A DNA stretch of 64,000 bases from Telmatactis stephensoni (GCA_029948255.1 JALIZF010001447.1:186001-250000); one strand, 5' to 3'. Positions 21,141-33,965 are shown, counted from the stretch's first letter. Notes: a model not told the origin generated them from the sequence alone. Translations and numbers: made by a program.

Positions 21141-24100
21141 CATTTATATAGCGCCTATCCAAAATCTGCTCTAGGCGCTTTACAAAAACATATACTGAAC
21201 ATGCATGGTAGACTGTGAGCATGGGATGGCGCCTTGGGCTGCCGCTACACAGTCCGTACCATGAAAATTAATTTTAAAATAGTCACTACAAATTACTGCA
21301 CTACAAATTACTATACTACAAATTACTGCTTAAAATTACAATCAAAACACAATAAAATAAAAGTTCACTGATGCATGATGGCCATTGGCTCAGTCAAGCT
21401 CATCCGCCCTTTGACAGGTCTTGTTTTTATTCCTGCTGGGTGTCATGCCACCCTCCTCACCAGAAATAACCTGGTGGGGGAGCCGGTTTAGACGCCGACA
21501 ACCCGTCCATGTGGCAGGTAGTACTGGGTTACATGTTACCAGTAGCAGGCTCCAGCCTGACCTGACCTTGATCTTCATCGACCACTTATACTGTTACCTT
21601 CCCATTACCTTACCAACCACATATTATGGTTATCTTACCAACCACTTATTGACCAATTGTCAAACATTTATTGACCACTTACTACTGACTACTTACATAC
21701 TCTGTATATTGTTCAATATTACCAAATTTATATTTTAAAACCTGTTTTTGATTGGTGCAACACATGCACATACAAGTTGTAGTACTGCGCTGGTTTTGCA
21801 GCAAAGATGTGATGCTGTCATAATGTGTTGAGTGAGGTTTTCTAGACATGTAGAATTTGTTTTATTCAGACTGTGGAAATGACCTGCACTTCTTGGAAGA
21901 TTTCATCCAATTGGTGGGCCACCCAAGAATCTACAAACAAAAGAAACTTTGAAAACAGCAATGACAACAATAGATTCTTTTGTTTTATCAAACCAATTAG
22001 ATGACATCTAACAAGGAGGTGCAGATCATTACCTGAGGCTGTGGATCAAGCTGGGGAAGAGGACCCATCTAACCAGTTGTCTGATTCATTTGTAGGTTTG
22101 TAACCATTGGAGGATGGTCTGTGCTTAACAAATGGTTGTCTGATGGCAAGAAAACAGAAAATTTCTCTATTATTATTGAGTTGTTAGAGGTTTGTTGAGT
22201 TATATTTATTGAATTCAGTAATGATCATGAGATTCTGTAATTGTATTTCTGATGAATAGGTGTTTTTTGGCCACAAAAAGTAAATGAATTAATAAATGAT
22301 TGAATGAATGGTTTGAATGAATGGATGGACAGAATGAACAAATGAATGAATAAGCAAAATGAATGATTGAATGAACGAATTACTGAGTGAATCAATGATT
22401 GAATAAAAAAAAATGAACAAATGAAGGAAAAACAGCATGATCATGAACATTACTGCATCTGTGTTATCTAATGATTTATTGCATACCAGTGTTCTTATAA
22501 ATCAGCTGCATTACCTTGATATAATTTTTTTTATAAATTTTTAGGTCCTTAAAGAGCTTCCAGTTTCTGTAGACACCCTAAAACAGGTAGCTTCTTATAT
22601 TATCTTGTTGGCAAAAAAATTAAAGCTGATTTAACAAATACAGCACTTTCATTTTTCTGTGCATGTGTAGATACTTGTCTAATAGATTTTTGTAAATTCT
22701 ATGCATGAACAGTTTTATTAACTTTTTGTTGATATTTCAGGGAAATATTGGAAAAATTGTAAAGTACCTGACTAAAGTAGATAATCAAGGTAAAAACCTT
22801 TAGTTAATGCAAACTTCTATAGTTAATATGTGGTTCCACTAAGGGGCTGTTTATATGGAGGCCAGCCAGCCCGGTAAGCGGGCTGACTTCTTTTGTTCTG
22901 TAACCCCCAGGGAAAAGAAAACAATTAAAGAAGTCAGCCTGCTTACTGGGCTGGCTTTCCTCCACTTAAAAAAAATAAATTGCTTTCCCTTTTCCAATCA
23001 GATGTCAAGAAGATGTCCTCTGGTATTCTTAAGCAATGGATGTCTCTTGTACGGCATAAATCAGGTATAAAGAAAATGGAAAACATTTGAATGCATGGTT
23101 AAAGGGAATTGTCTCACATTCTAGTGATTGAAGTAATTTTTGAAGTGTCTTCAAAAAATGGCAGGGCTGTTTGAATCCTTATTATCATGGTTTTTAAATA
23201 ATCAGAGATAAGTTAGAGGTAAACTACCTGCTGGCAAAAGAATGCTGGTATCTGTCTTATACTGAAGCCTATGTTAAGTAATTTTAGAATTTTTGTTAAC
23301 AATAAGTGGAGATGCATTTGAATCAATTAAAAAAGATAAAGATGTCCAAGTGGTATATCTGGATAACTTTCATTAATTAACCTACAGTACATGTATACAT
23401 GTATGCATCATGTTCTTGCTTTCAATGTCAGATGCACAACAAAAACTTCCTGATAAACAAGAAAAATTCAAACAAAATGGAGAAAGCCAGGATACTGGTC
23501 AAGCTTCAGATAGTTCAGTGGAAATCATTTCTAAAACAGGTATGTGTGGATAAAGGATTGACAAGTATATATGGTTTTCTCGTGTATACATTCTATTTTT
23601 CTTTATAAGATAACTATGATATAATGCGCGCTCTGATTGGCCAAAGGATGCGCATGCAGAGAACTCACAGCATGCGTGTGCACATTTTCAAGCTTTCTCC
23701 AACGAAAAAAGAAAATAAAACTTCAATTGTATTTTATAAAAGAAATAGAAATCTCAGCAGCAGTGCTACATGTATGTTGAGTTATAGAAGCACTTGGGAA
23801 TTGTAAGAAGACTCATTCATCTTCTTACAATTCTCGCGTGCTTCTATAACTCAACATAGCATGCTGCCTCGTTTTCTATTTCTACACTGAAACTCAGGCC
23901 TCAAAATTCAATTAAAATTTTACAAGCCTTAGCTTGTAATTTACAAGTTTATTGAAATAACTGGTATTGTTCTTTGCAGTTGAAACAATAGCTGCCCTCA
24001 TAAAACCATTCTAGAATACAATAATAAGTTGCAATAACTTCGGTTTTATTGAAGTGACCCTAGATACCATTGCAAATGGCTGATGAAGATTTGTTTAGCA

Positions 24101-27100
24101 AAGTGAAAATCTGTTAGAATTTTAGGTTATTTAGAATTTACTGATTTTATAGACTATAAACACTGATGTTATGTTTCAGATGAGGCAAAGGGAGGCAAGA
24201 GACAAAGGTAAGTAAATATTTAAGTATTTTATTTTTATTACAAATGTAGATATTAATGCTTAGAATTTCAATGTACAGGGAAGCTGAGGTAGCTTCTGGA
24301 TTACCAGAGAAAAAGTCCAAGTCAAATGATGCAAAAAATAAAATGAAGAAAGAAACTAAGGGTAATAGAATATTGATAAAGGTGCAAGAGTACAGAGTAT
24401 TACTTGAATTTTAAAAATTATGAATTGGTATTTAGAGTGGTTTTACATTACTTAAAGGGGCACTGTGTTAAAACCTTTAGGTACAAATTTGGAGAGTCTT
24501 GAGATTGCCCCTTTAGCCCATGAAACAGCCAATTTTAGACATGTACATTGCAAGTATACTAACCAAGGACACTGACAACCAAATGTAGAGAAATTGAACT
24601 GAAATTGGTTTGCAATTATTATTTTAATGCTTTGTCTATTGCATATTTTTAGTTGTTGCAATTGAGAGTGCTGGTTTCATGAATGCATTAGCAACTGCAT
24701 CCACGCCTGCACCTGTCAAGAAGAGAAAGCGCCCAACATCAGCAGCACAAAAGGTTAGTCTTTAAATTGTTGTAAAAAATTCACACCCAAGAATAGTCAA
24801 ATTTCATAAATTTCAAATTGCCAATTAAATTTAGGCTTTGCATCTCCCCCATTACTCATTTGGGTGGCATGGTTCTCCAGTTTTTCCTCCCTCAGCAAAA
24901 ATCAACAATGTGAGCATAATTGTATGTAAAATACTTAATGTAGAGGTAGTGAGTGTGAGTACCAGCAGATGAAGAACCACTATGTGGATATGCTGCTGTG
25001 AAAAAATTATTTGTTTATTTATTATATTTATTATTTCTCCTACAACTGAGTAACCCTCCTAGGACAACATCACATCCTGCCCTTTTGCTACTCAATTAAA
25101 CATTGTATTTATTGTAATTTTTCCTTCCAGACAACAACAACAACAAGTGTTACCACTACCACTACAACTTCTACTACTGCTGTAAATAAGGTATAAGCTT
25201 GATATAGTGATCTAGAGTAACCAGTGTCTACAGCCCGTGACTGTCAGTCATGCTATGGATAGGGCAGTTTTTGTATGACTGTGAAAATCACACTTTTCAT
25301 GGCACAGGTCATTGCAGAAATTTTGATTTTTTTTATAGACATTATGGCACTGACACAGTCACAGCACAGTGCAGTCTATTTCACACTAATATGAAAACTT
25401 CTCTAGTGTACTGTGAAATAGGCTTAATTTTGATGTTTGAGTAGTTAGCTGTGCATTTTAGAACAGCATTATATTGTGATCCATGTTTTGTTACTCATAC
25501 AGTTGAATCCCAATAACTCGAACCTCCAAGGGAAATATAAAAAGGTTCAAGTTATCGGGAGTTTGTCAGTTATCAAGGGTAAAATTATATAGAAAACAAC
25601 CTGAAGGGAAATCACAATGAAAATTGCTTGGAGTTAGTGGGAGTTCAAGTTACCGAGGGTTCAAGTTATCGGGATTCAACTGTTTTTGATTCCACTGTAT
25701 GAACCGCATACATGTATATTTCAGACTGGATATTCTGGTCTCTTGGATGAAATCATGAGCAATCAATCACAAACACATGGTTTTGAAGAGAGAGAAAAGC
25801 CCAGAGTAAAAGCTCTAGAGGAGATCAGTAGTAATGCAAATGGGAAGTCATCACCTACAGGATCACCTCAAAATGGTTCCCCTCCTGGTAAGACTCTACA
25901 TGTACTTTAAGGTAGGGAATTACATTGTCAGGAAAGTATTGATTTTGATATTTCTTCTGTTAGTTGGTGATGCTGTGGATTTCACCAAAGAATCAGATAA
26001 TGCAGAGAAAGAAAAGACTGCAGAATCAAGTGAGTTGATTATTCATTCATTAGGTGTTATCAAAGATGACATTGTACTATTTGTTGGAAAGGCCTACACT
26101 ATAAGTTATTTTTTCACTGCCTTGTTGCCTTAGCAAGGAATAAAAGTATGTCATAAATGTATGACAGGCAGATTTTAAAGCAGTTTTCATACAGCATGAC
26201 TGTGAAAATGGTAGAGTTATGTGCGTGCCATGGCAATGTGATGACAGGAGTTTAAAATGTTTTAAGACAACATGGCACTGTCACACCATGCTATGGTCCA
26301 TTTTACACTCATTTGAATAATTTTTGTTCATGTTTTAGATTCCTCAACCCCTTCTACTGTAGGAATAGAAGATGTATCAGACATAGAACCCCCAGTAAAG
26401 AAACCCAACAAAAAGGGAAGAGTTGTTACCTGGCCAGATGATAGTAAACTAGCTTCCTATCACTACTTTGAGATGGATGAAGAAGAAAGAGGTATGTGAT
26501 GTCATTAATTAAGGCCTGAAACAATGCGACTTTTGTTGCACCTTTTTCTGTAACATTGTGTGTGATGTGGCATGAGTTACACTGTGTGTTCACCCCTGCA
26601 ACAGTTATATGCAATGTTGCAGGTTTATGTTGAAGTCGTGCATGAAATGTTGCAGAAAAAAATGCATGAAAAGTGGCATTTGTGTGTCTAGGCCTTAAGG
26701 TTGCAGTATAGGTTTGTGGACCGTGCATTACAGTTGAAGGGATCTCCATGAAAATGGCCTAAGTGACTTTTCGTGAGGATATTGTCAAGTTTTCCCAAAT
26801 GATCTAAATACTATTGACTACACATCACCAAAAATAATATTTACTAGGCTATTTTCATGGGCATGCCCTTCAATTGTTATATTGATTTGCTCTTTTGGGG
26901 TTTGCATCCATGCAAAATTTTCACAAGTACAATGTTTTGTCTACTTTTATAGCCACGATACGACATCCCATTAACTTCATGAATGCAGCACATAATGAAA
27001 TGATGAATGAAAGAATGGTAAAGTCCAATTCATAAGATACTTTATTCATTGTAGTGATTCCATGGTCCCTCTTTAATCAAATTTCCCTTCTGTAATCTAT

Positions 27101-30100
27101 GGAATGTGAATGTTTTCTCTCCAGCTGATTGAAAAAGCCAAAAGACTTAATGAAGATAAAATGCTTGAAAAAGTCAAGGTAATGGTGATTTTAATTGACC
27201 TGTTTTTGATTTCATGAAATCTTATTTATCTTACTTCTTACTTCTTATCTTTCTTATCTTCAATATATATACCTTGTGTTGGTTGCCTCAGTGTTTCCCA
27301 TTACAGTCACCGTGGGAAATAAAGAATCATATTTCCCAAGATGATTGTATTGGAAAAACACTGGGGCAATTAGCAAATAAGGTCTATTAAACTGTTTTCT
27401 TTATGTTTAACAGTGGTACAGACCCAAAGAAATAATAGGATTAACTATCAGTATAGATTATGGTTCTAAAAGTGAAGAGAAAAAGATACAGGTTAGCAAT
27501 TTATACTTCTACTTCTTAGGCAGTGTTTAGTCTGGAGTATTTAACGGCTGGTTCATCCAGAGGGGAAGCACCATGATTGAACAGGTCATTACTGTGTCTG
27601 TGTATGTTGCTTCTGCTTCTGCTTCCAATGCTTGTGAGGCATGACTAAGCATGTGTTTAACAATGACTATTAATTTCCCTCTGTCGATTTTTTACAATGA
27701 GCATGTAGTCACTATTCACAAAGGGCAACTACTACATAAAGAGTCCAAATATAAATATTCATTAATGAAAAATGGTTTTTCAATTTTAGAAAGAAAGAGA
27801 GTCCAGTGTACTTGCTGATATATTCTTTTCAAAATCCAGGTATAAACTTTGATAGTAATACACTCATGAATACGTTTTTTGGTGCAATTTTAGCTCTGGT
27901 GCAAGCTTGTGACTTACGATGTCCTTTAATTTGCTCACAAATGCCTTACATAAAGTTTTGTATTCAGCCTCCTATTGTGCAAATTGAAAACCCATGGGCA
28001 TCTAGAAGTGTTTCAGGGATGTCTTGACCAATCAGAAACTTGATCATTATCTTTGTGGTTAGAGTCATTTCTGATTGGTCAAAAAACAACAGACACATTC
28101 CTGAAATTTTTCTAGGTGCCCACGGTATTTCAATTTGCACAGTAAATATTTTATACAGGCAAGAAAAAAATTGGACTAGGATGGACTTGCACCACAATAC
28201 GTTTGCACAGCAGCTAGAATTACACCACAACACATACAGGCCCATATAATACTGTAAGTGACTTGTGGCACATTATCATAATTGTAATTTAATGGTCATT
28301 TTGTCTGGTTTTAGTCTACCTGACAGTCCTGCTGAACCAGACATTGAGCATGAGAAACAAGTAACAGGGGAACCCAAGGTTATCCCTCATGATGAGGTAA
28401 GCATAATGTACCACCTCAACCACATATCTGTCTTTCTGATTGCCTTTCTGTCAATCATTCTGATTTTCCATCTGTTCACACTCTTATCTGTGGATCTGTC
28501 TGTTAACTATAACAGTTTCATGTGGCTGTGAAAAGCCACCACACAGGTGATTACAGTATGTCATATGATCATGCTCAAGACACAAAACTTTAAATGTGAC
28601 AAAAATAGAATAAAATAAACTGGCAGAATCTGGTCATGACACCCCCTACCTGTGATGCTCCCAACCATCATAATTATGTGCCATTTTTAAAAGATGATTA
28701 TTTCATTACGACAGTAAAGTTTTGATTCTCAGTAGGGGACATCACAGTTAGGGAGTGTCATTGCCATGAACCTCACTGCCAGCACAGTTCTTGTCCTTCC
28801 TCTCATTTTATTATTTGTCAGATTCCTTTTTTCAATCTGTCTGTCTTGTCCTTCAATTAGTCTGTCTTCTATTATCATTGCGTTAAGTTTCTTGTATTCC
28901 CTTGACGTTGCACAGAAAGGAACCACACACCCTACACCCAAGCAAACTGCAGCTACTCCAGCCACTACAGCATCAGTTCAACTACCTGCTGCACTGGCAT
29001 CATTATTCTCAGGACCATCAGGTATTTTTTTATATATAAAGACTATAAAACATAATTTTGAATAAGTTGGTGCGAAACAAACAATTTAAGTTTCTTCATA
29101 TCAATTGAAGAGCTGCAAATGGTTATGCCAGACTTTCCAGGAAGGTCAAGCAGGTCAATAAAAAGGCAACTTAACAGCTGATGAGGATCCCTTAAGGTTG
29201 GTGCCTACTATTGTCCGCGCGCACTGCTTTCTGCGCATGCAAAAACACTGAATTTTTGTCGGTAAAGCAATCGTAAAAGCAAGGCCTTTTTACGACTTTT
29301 TGAAAAAATAAACTTACAGAATTAAAGGAAAACCATTTAGCCTCTCCTGTGTTTGAATGAAATTCACAGTTGATAAATAGAACCTGAGTTACAACGCCTG
29401 TTTTGACTATCATTTCCACCAGAAACGATCTGTTTTCGCCGCCATCTTGAAAATTTCCCACAATACATTGTAATTCGCTCTACTTTCCGGGGAGGGCTAG
29501 GGAATTTTTGATCATTTTCGCGAATTCTGATCAGTTTTCGCGCGTTTATCGGCAAATAACTTTCTAAATCGCACGGATACCCCTATTTTTTATTTCTGTA
29601 AATTGTTAAGTGGAGATTAACCTACTATTTTAAAATACTTTTATGAATTTAAAATTGAAACTTGATTGCAAAACTTGGACTTTTCATTTGACGGTCATGA
29701 ACCAAAACAGGTCTAAAACTAGTAAAAAGTCATTGAAAAAAATTGTTATTCTGGTTTTTCATATTTCGTATGGCATTGACAAGTAAGAGAATTGTGTTGT
29801 AAACGTTTTAGTAAAAAAAGTTTGACATTTTTTCAAAATATGGGGTATTAATGATTTTTTCTTTGAGCCTCTAGAATAGGCAGATTTTGCAACATTTGAT
29901 GGCGTGTAACTCATTAATATGCACGGTGACCCCCAATTTTTTCCTTGGATTCTAGCTCCCTATGATGGGTTCTTTGATACCCATGTGGTTTTTGGCCAAA
30001 AAAATTACCTTCCCATTAGTAGGCACCAACCTTAAGTATCTGGGTATCAGTAAAAAGTCACGTAGTTCATTTTTATGGACATCGCTTCAATTCATCTCAC

Positions 30101-30432
30101 CAAGTTAAACCAAACATTCTCATCCAGAATAAAATAATACAGCCTAAGTTGTCTAAGTTGTGTCTAATCTAAGTTTTAATTACAAGATCCCATCTATTTT
30201 CAGGTCCTACCCCATCAAGTACAGTGCCTACACCTTCAGGTAAGTTTAGTTACACTGATGGCTCAGTCAGTGGATCTGAATGCTAAGATTAAATTTCTTG
30301 TTTTGGTTTTTAGACCCAGTTTCTGTACAGTCTCTTTTGGATAAAATTATGGTAAGTTTATCTTTGTAGTAGTAGTGTCTTTGTAGTAGTAGTGATAAAA
30401 CTATAACAGTAACAACAGTAATGAATCAACAA

Positions 30433-30466
<34 letters not shown>

Positions 30467-31980
30467 AGCAGCAACAAAATCATCATCACTTTAACAACAA
30501 GAACATTAACATTGACAGCACTAATAAGATCTTAGCTTCATGGATTTTGCTAACATGTGTCATATTGTTTACAGTCTGGTTCTGGTAGTGGTCAGCCATT
30601 AGGTCAATTATTATCAAGTGTCAAGCAACAACAGCAACAACAACAACAGCAAATGCAACAACAAGATGGTGGTCCTCAACTACCAAATGCTCTCAAAAAT
30701 ATATTAGAACCAATACAAGGGAAAATAGATGGACCGAGACCTTCACAGCCAGGACTTCTTGGTGTTGGTAAGTTCTTCATTATTTTTGTACTCCAGTACC
30801 ATCCTGTTATCGGAACTTTGTTATCTTTAGTATCTGCTTTCTTGAATGTGTTGCTCAACCTTTGTTTTGAAGTAATGTGCTTGATTGGAGGAAGAGGACA
30901 GTGCACCTTCTTCTATATGTGTACTTCACAGATTACTGTCACAGCACAGTTGTACTGTATGCTGCTTATTATCAGTACTTATGTTTTCTTACACCTATCA
31001 GATACATGTGGCACCGAGTGTGCGTGTGTTACTTGAGCTTGTACTATCGCAACAAGTGAGAAGGAAACTTTTAAGGAACCCCCTCCCTGCTTGCGATTTC
31101 ATAGATTTGTGAGACATCTATCAAGCAGATTATGTTGCCCATCTTTTGTTGAATGGTTTGTTTATACTTTTTTTTATAATTGTTTATAATTTTTTTTTAA
31201 TCAAACAGGTCCTGGTGATATGGGAGGCAATTTAAATTCTATGGGGCCACCTGGACAATTTGGTCCCAGAGGACCACGTGGACCCCCTTTCCGGCCTGAG
31301 CAACGCCCAAGGTTTCAGGGCCCTGGTGGTCCTAGACCAAACCAACCATTCCCAGGTCCAGATGGACCAATGAGAGGTCCAATGCCGCCTGGAATGAGAG
31401 GGCCACGACCATTAATCCCAGAACTGGTACGATTTGTTGTTTGCCGTAACGTTCATTTTATCTCTCTTGCGCGTTTGTTACATTTCTAATGAAGCATTCA
31501 AATGGCATATTATAAAACATCTAAATACAAATACCTGACTGAAATTTTTGGACAGCATGAAAGAGAATTTTAATTTGACACAATATTTAGACAGTTATTT
31601 CCCGTTTCCTAGAGAAGGCGAGAATCTTATATAAAATAATTTGTATTCCACTCATCTTCGCTAAGTATCCATATCGTAGATATAGTAGATATCGTTCAAT
31701 AACATATTTCAACTTATTGAATTTTCTTTTGACATTTTAGACTGGACGAGAGGAGTTTGGTGACGAGATGTTCGATAAACCAGAAGGCATGGAAGCCGAG
31801 GAAGGCATGGGCCCGAACATGCGTGGTAGAGGCAGAGGAGGTCTAAGAGGTCGAGGGCGTGGCCGGGGCAGAGGGCGAGGCCTAGCACCCGTCTGTCGTC
31901 ATTTCGTTTCCCAACGGGGATGTCTTCGGGGAGAATCGTGTCATTTTCTACATCCAGGGATTAATGGTCCTCCTTTATAG
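19593..31980 (+). CDS. PPP1R10: PP1 nuclear targeting subunit PNUTS (PPP1R10 orthologue), 26 coding exons
   Basis: Nuclear protein that recruits protein phosphatase 1 to chromatin and RNA polymerase II (PTW/PP1 complex; transcription termination). Exons: 19593-19595, 20104-20207, 20636-20746, 22096-22189, 22545-22586, 22741-22789, 23002-23064, 23432-23539, 24180-24207, 24279-24361, 24653-24753, 25131-25190, 25725-25887, 25964-26029, 26339-26491, 26953-27017, 27125-27178, 27414-27491, 27790-27839, 28315-28396, 28916-29021, 30204-30239, 30314-30351, 30575-30767, 31209-31426, 31741-31980. Phases close at 2388 nt, 795 aa (human about 940). Residues 1-150 form the TFIIS N-terminal-like domain (CVYLNIL, GGWSVLNKWL). 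GFMNALATASTPAPVKK matches a conserved stretch. The PP1-docking motif RVVTW is at about 386-390. A Thr run, a Gln run, Gly/Pro-rich and RG-repeat parts follow. The end is a CCCH finger (C-x8-C-x5-C-x3-H) and HPGINGPPL. The ATG is the last codon of its exon. Confidence 0.95.
19722..19961 (+). CDS. Unrecognised 79-residue ORF in PPP1R10 intron 1
   Basis: ATG-to-stop ORF (MDGFPNGIVNV... ending EQWMRDR) between the ATG exon and exon 2 of PPP1R10, on the same strand. Its composition looks coding (charged, few rare residues), but there is no splice support or recognised domain. It may be a fragment of a mobile-element gene or of an unknown gene; chance is also possible. Confidence 0.25.
   Translation: MDGFPNGIVNVRATKLEFEDVLDIITRFLDVPLECTQSQKDLYKFQQSGACIRLYIKKHVSLSDVATVTTEAEQWMRDR
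21107..21190. repeat. (ATA)n plus TTTATATAGCGCC element tail
   Basis: An (AAT)n run is followed by ATTTATATAGCGCC and CTCTAGGCGCTTTACA, a short inverted GGCGC pair. As I recall, this segment recurs in many marine invertebrate genomes as the end of a short interspersed element. It lies in PPP1R10 intron 3. Confidence 0.6.
22856..22964. mobile_element. 109-bp hairpin MITE in PPP1R10 intron 6
   Basis: TGGAGGCCAGCCAGCCCGGT at the left is answered by CTGGGCTGGCTTTCCTCCA at the right; the arms continue through AAGTCAGCC. It ends about 40 bp before exon 7. Confidence 0.65.
23748..23883. mobile_element. Hairpin element in PPP1R10 intron 8
   Basis: ATGTTGAGTTATAGAAGCAC (23774-23793) is exactly inverted at 23838-23857. 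Weaker pairing (AGAAAT...CAGCAGC with GCTGCC...ATTTCT) extends the arms outward. The centre is GAAG ACTCATTCAT CTTC. Confidence 0.65.
25255..25410. mobile_element. MITE family B copy
   Basis: In PPP1R10 intron 12. It has GCAGTTTTTGTATGACTGTG at the left, the GCAGAAATTT...ATAGACAT core, and an eroded right end ACTTCTCTA. Confidence 0.6.
25500..25682. mobile_element. pogo/Tigger-like MITE
   Basis: Begins CAGTTGAATCCCAATAACTC and ends GTTATCGGGATTCAACTG. The CAGTTGAATCCC end and repeated GTTCAAGTTATC blocks are the style of pogo-like Tc1/mariner elements. TA precedes the left end; the right TA is not kept. In PPP1R10 intron 12. Confidence 0.65.
26185..26325. mobile_element. MITE family B, degenerate copy
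   Basis: In PPP1R10 intron 14. It has GCATGACTGTGAAAATGGTA, GACAGGAGTTTAAAATG and ACTGTCACACC...TTTTACACTCAT in family order, but the ends are decayed. Confidence 0.5.
26509..26698. mobile_element. 190-bp MITE (TTAAGGCCTGAAAC ends)
   Basis: TTAAGGCC at the left and GGCCTTAA at the right. The interior is rich in GTTGCA/TGCAAC-like words and imperfectly self-complementary. In PPP1R10 intron 15, 18 bp from the exon. Confidence 0.5.
26734..26874. mobile_element. MITE family C copy
   Basis: TTGAAGGGATCTCCATGAAA at the left with inverted TTTCATGGGCATGCCCTTCAA at the right, and the internal AATGGCCTAAGTGAC typical of the family. Other copies are at 32992 and 46267. Confidence 0.65.
27976..28141. 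mobile_element. 166-bp hairpin MITE in PPP1R10 intron 19
   Basis: TGTGCAAATTGAAAACCCAT at the left, and the inverted GGTATTTCAATTTGCACA at the right. The inner part also pairs: TGACCAATCAGAAA with TTTCTGATTGGTCA. Confidence 0.7.
29191..30036. mobile_element. 846-bp TIR element in PPP1R10 intron 21
   Basis: CTTAAGGTTGGTGCCTACTA at the left, exactly inverted at the right. No transposase. Near 29923 it holds CACGGTGACCCCCA followed by a T-run, shared with two sites near 3282 and 3664. It also contains an AGATGGCGGCG-like motif on the minus strand near 29440. The target duplication is unclear. Confidence 0.7.
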
Positions 31981-32192
31981 GACTACATTGTATATAGACA
32001 ATTTTTATTACTATAAATTTATACATAGGAGATTTTTGTATGAAAATATATATATAAGAGATGTTTCATAATATTCTGTGGTTCGGTAGTCTTGTGATTC
32101 GTGGCTTACATCCAGACCATACTGAGTAGCCAGTTCTGGATTGCTCGTGGTTTCGTGGTGTTAGTAATTGCAATAGAGAAATTATTATTATT

Positions 32193-32427
32193 AAGGCGAT
32201 GTTACACCAGACGATTTTTAACGACGATTTTCCGCGCAACGTTGCAACAACTTGCAATATTTTGCGTTGCGAGTTTCTGACTTGGATTCAAAAACTCGCA
32301 ACGCGTTGCCAAAGCGAAAATTGCAAGGAAAATCGTTCCAAGTGTCATGTTAAACGAGAAAGATTTTTAACGCAACACCGTTGCGCTGAAAATCGTCGTT
32401 AAAAATCGTCTCGTGTAACGCCGCCTT
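32193..32427. mobile_element. 235-bp MITE (AAGGCGATGTTACAC ends)
   Basis: The left AAGGCGATGTTACACCAGAC and the right GTCTCGTGTAACGCCGCCTT are inverted. ACGATTTTTAACGACGATTT pairs with AAATCGTCGTTAAAAATCGT. The centre is rich in GTTGC words. Confidence 0.7.
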
Positions 32428-32497
32428 TAACATAGCATGACACGAAACATGTTTCTGCTACGATATCGGTTGCCTTCTTGAGTAACAAAGACCATGT

Positions 32498-32640
32498 CCT
32501 GGTTGCACAAAGTGTGGATATCGCTATCTGCTGGCTAAATCCTTATACAGTGGATAGATTTACTGGAAAATGTCATTATTTTATCCGCTGGATAAGGATT
32601 CATCTAACGGTAGTGCCATCTACCCTTCGTGCAAGCGGGG
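32498..32640. mobile_element. MITE family D copy
   Basis: Contains CACAAAGTGTGGATATCGCT and an inverted GTAGTGCCATCTACCCTTCG, with a TTATCCGCTGGATAA palindrome inside. A related copy is at 51792-51940. Confidence 0.6.
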
Positions 32641-32991
32641 CCAGAGCGATTGAATCGTACAAGGGGTTCAGTACTCATGGACGATTCCAAAATTCGGCCT
32701 AAACAACACCACGTTCAATCCTCAAATATTTCAATATTTCCTTTCCAAGTTCAACGATTTATTTCTATGTACAGTATGTGGTCATTTATTTTGTACCTCA
32801 ATTTCACGAACGTCTTCCAGCACTGTAGGAGTTGATTTTCGAGTCAATCTTTGTGATCAGGGCCGTAAGGATGTCTGTGTGGCTTGAAGGCTAGAGTAAT
32901 AGATGACTGATACCTTTTCCCGCTAAAACGTTGTACACCCACAATATCTTATAACATTTATCATTTTCTTTCGTGAAAACTGCACAAAACC

Positions 32992-33120
32992 GAAGGAATG
33001 TTTGTGAAAACGGCCTAAATGACTGACAATTTTTTTTACGTTTTTTCACCAACCCCAAATTGTATACAAAACCTGAACGACACCAGTCACTTGAGCCGTT
33101 TTCATGGGTACGCCCTTCAA
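32992..33120. mobile_element. MITE family C copy
   Basis: GAAGGAATGTTTGTGAAAAC at the left, then GGCCTAAATGACTG; the right end is CGTTTTCATGGGTACGCCC plus TTCAA. Confidence 0.6.
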
Positions 33121-33813
33121 TTTAAATGTACAAGAGAAAAGACTTAAATTGTTTAGAACGTAATACTGAGTAATGGACAAATCTCGATCGTTAATCGTAG
33201 ACGTACGAACAGCATCACTCGAGTTTCACAAATAAGGTAGAATTGATTGGGCCAATTTGTACCACAGATGAATTATTCGACAAGACGAATTATCTCGCCT
33301 AGCTACTAGATGCACATGCCCATTTCAAAATACACTCGGACCGACAAATAATGGTCTACTAACTGCCTCTAGGTCGACGCGTTTCAGACGACGGAGACGA
33401 ATCATCATCTGGGTATGTTAAATCAAAGGAAAACCGGTTATAAACATGGTTAGCGCTAACCTGGCTTCGAGCAGTGGACCCTGGTAGATAACTCCGGATA
33501 GATAATTCGACCGTGTTCTAGTATAAATTGGACCATTTATTGATGGAATATTCTGGGTTGCAGAAGTCCTCGAACAGCGAGTGGTTGAATTTAGTCCGTG
33601 AAACAAATAATTCATGCGTCAAGTGATTCAGACATTCCCAATTCAAAGCGGTACGGCACACCTTGTGTGATCGACATGATAATAGCTAGTGATAGCGGAC
33701 AGTGCGGTCAGCTTCAATTTTTGGGAAATAATTAAGATTCTTAATGATTTTTCTCATTATTTCCTGGGTTTATAGAGAAACTGCGAATTTTATACAATCA
33801 CAGGCGAGCGCGA

Positions 33814-33950
33814 TAGAGAAGATTTCGTATGAATGTGAAACGGACAGCGCCGCACCAGTGCCGTGACTGACAAAAACATTCGAAATTCCTGCTGTAACCG
33901 TACCGTGACCGTACGTGTGGTGCTGTTTTCACAGTACGAAATCTACCCTA
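33814..33950. mobile_element. MITE family B copy
   Basis: TAGAGAAGATTTCGTATGAA at the left, ACGAAATCTACCCTA at the right; the internal AACATTCGAAATTCCTGCTG core and CCGTACCGTGACCG blocks are well kept. Confidence 0.75.
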
Positions 33951-33965
33951 CCATGCAGTTTACGC

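Larger units (their letters stand above)
31981..33813. other. Downstream of PPP1R10: repeats, no gene
   Basis: The first 100 bp are AT-rich and presumably the PPP1R10 3' untranslated region; I see no clear AATAAA. The rest is mostly MITE copies listed separately. Confidence 0.5.
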
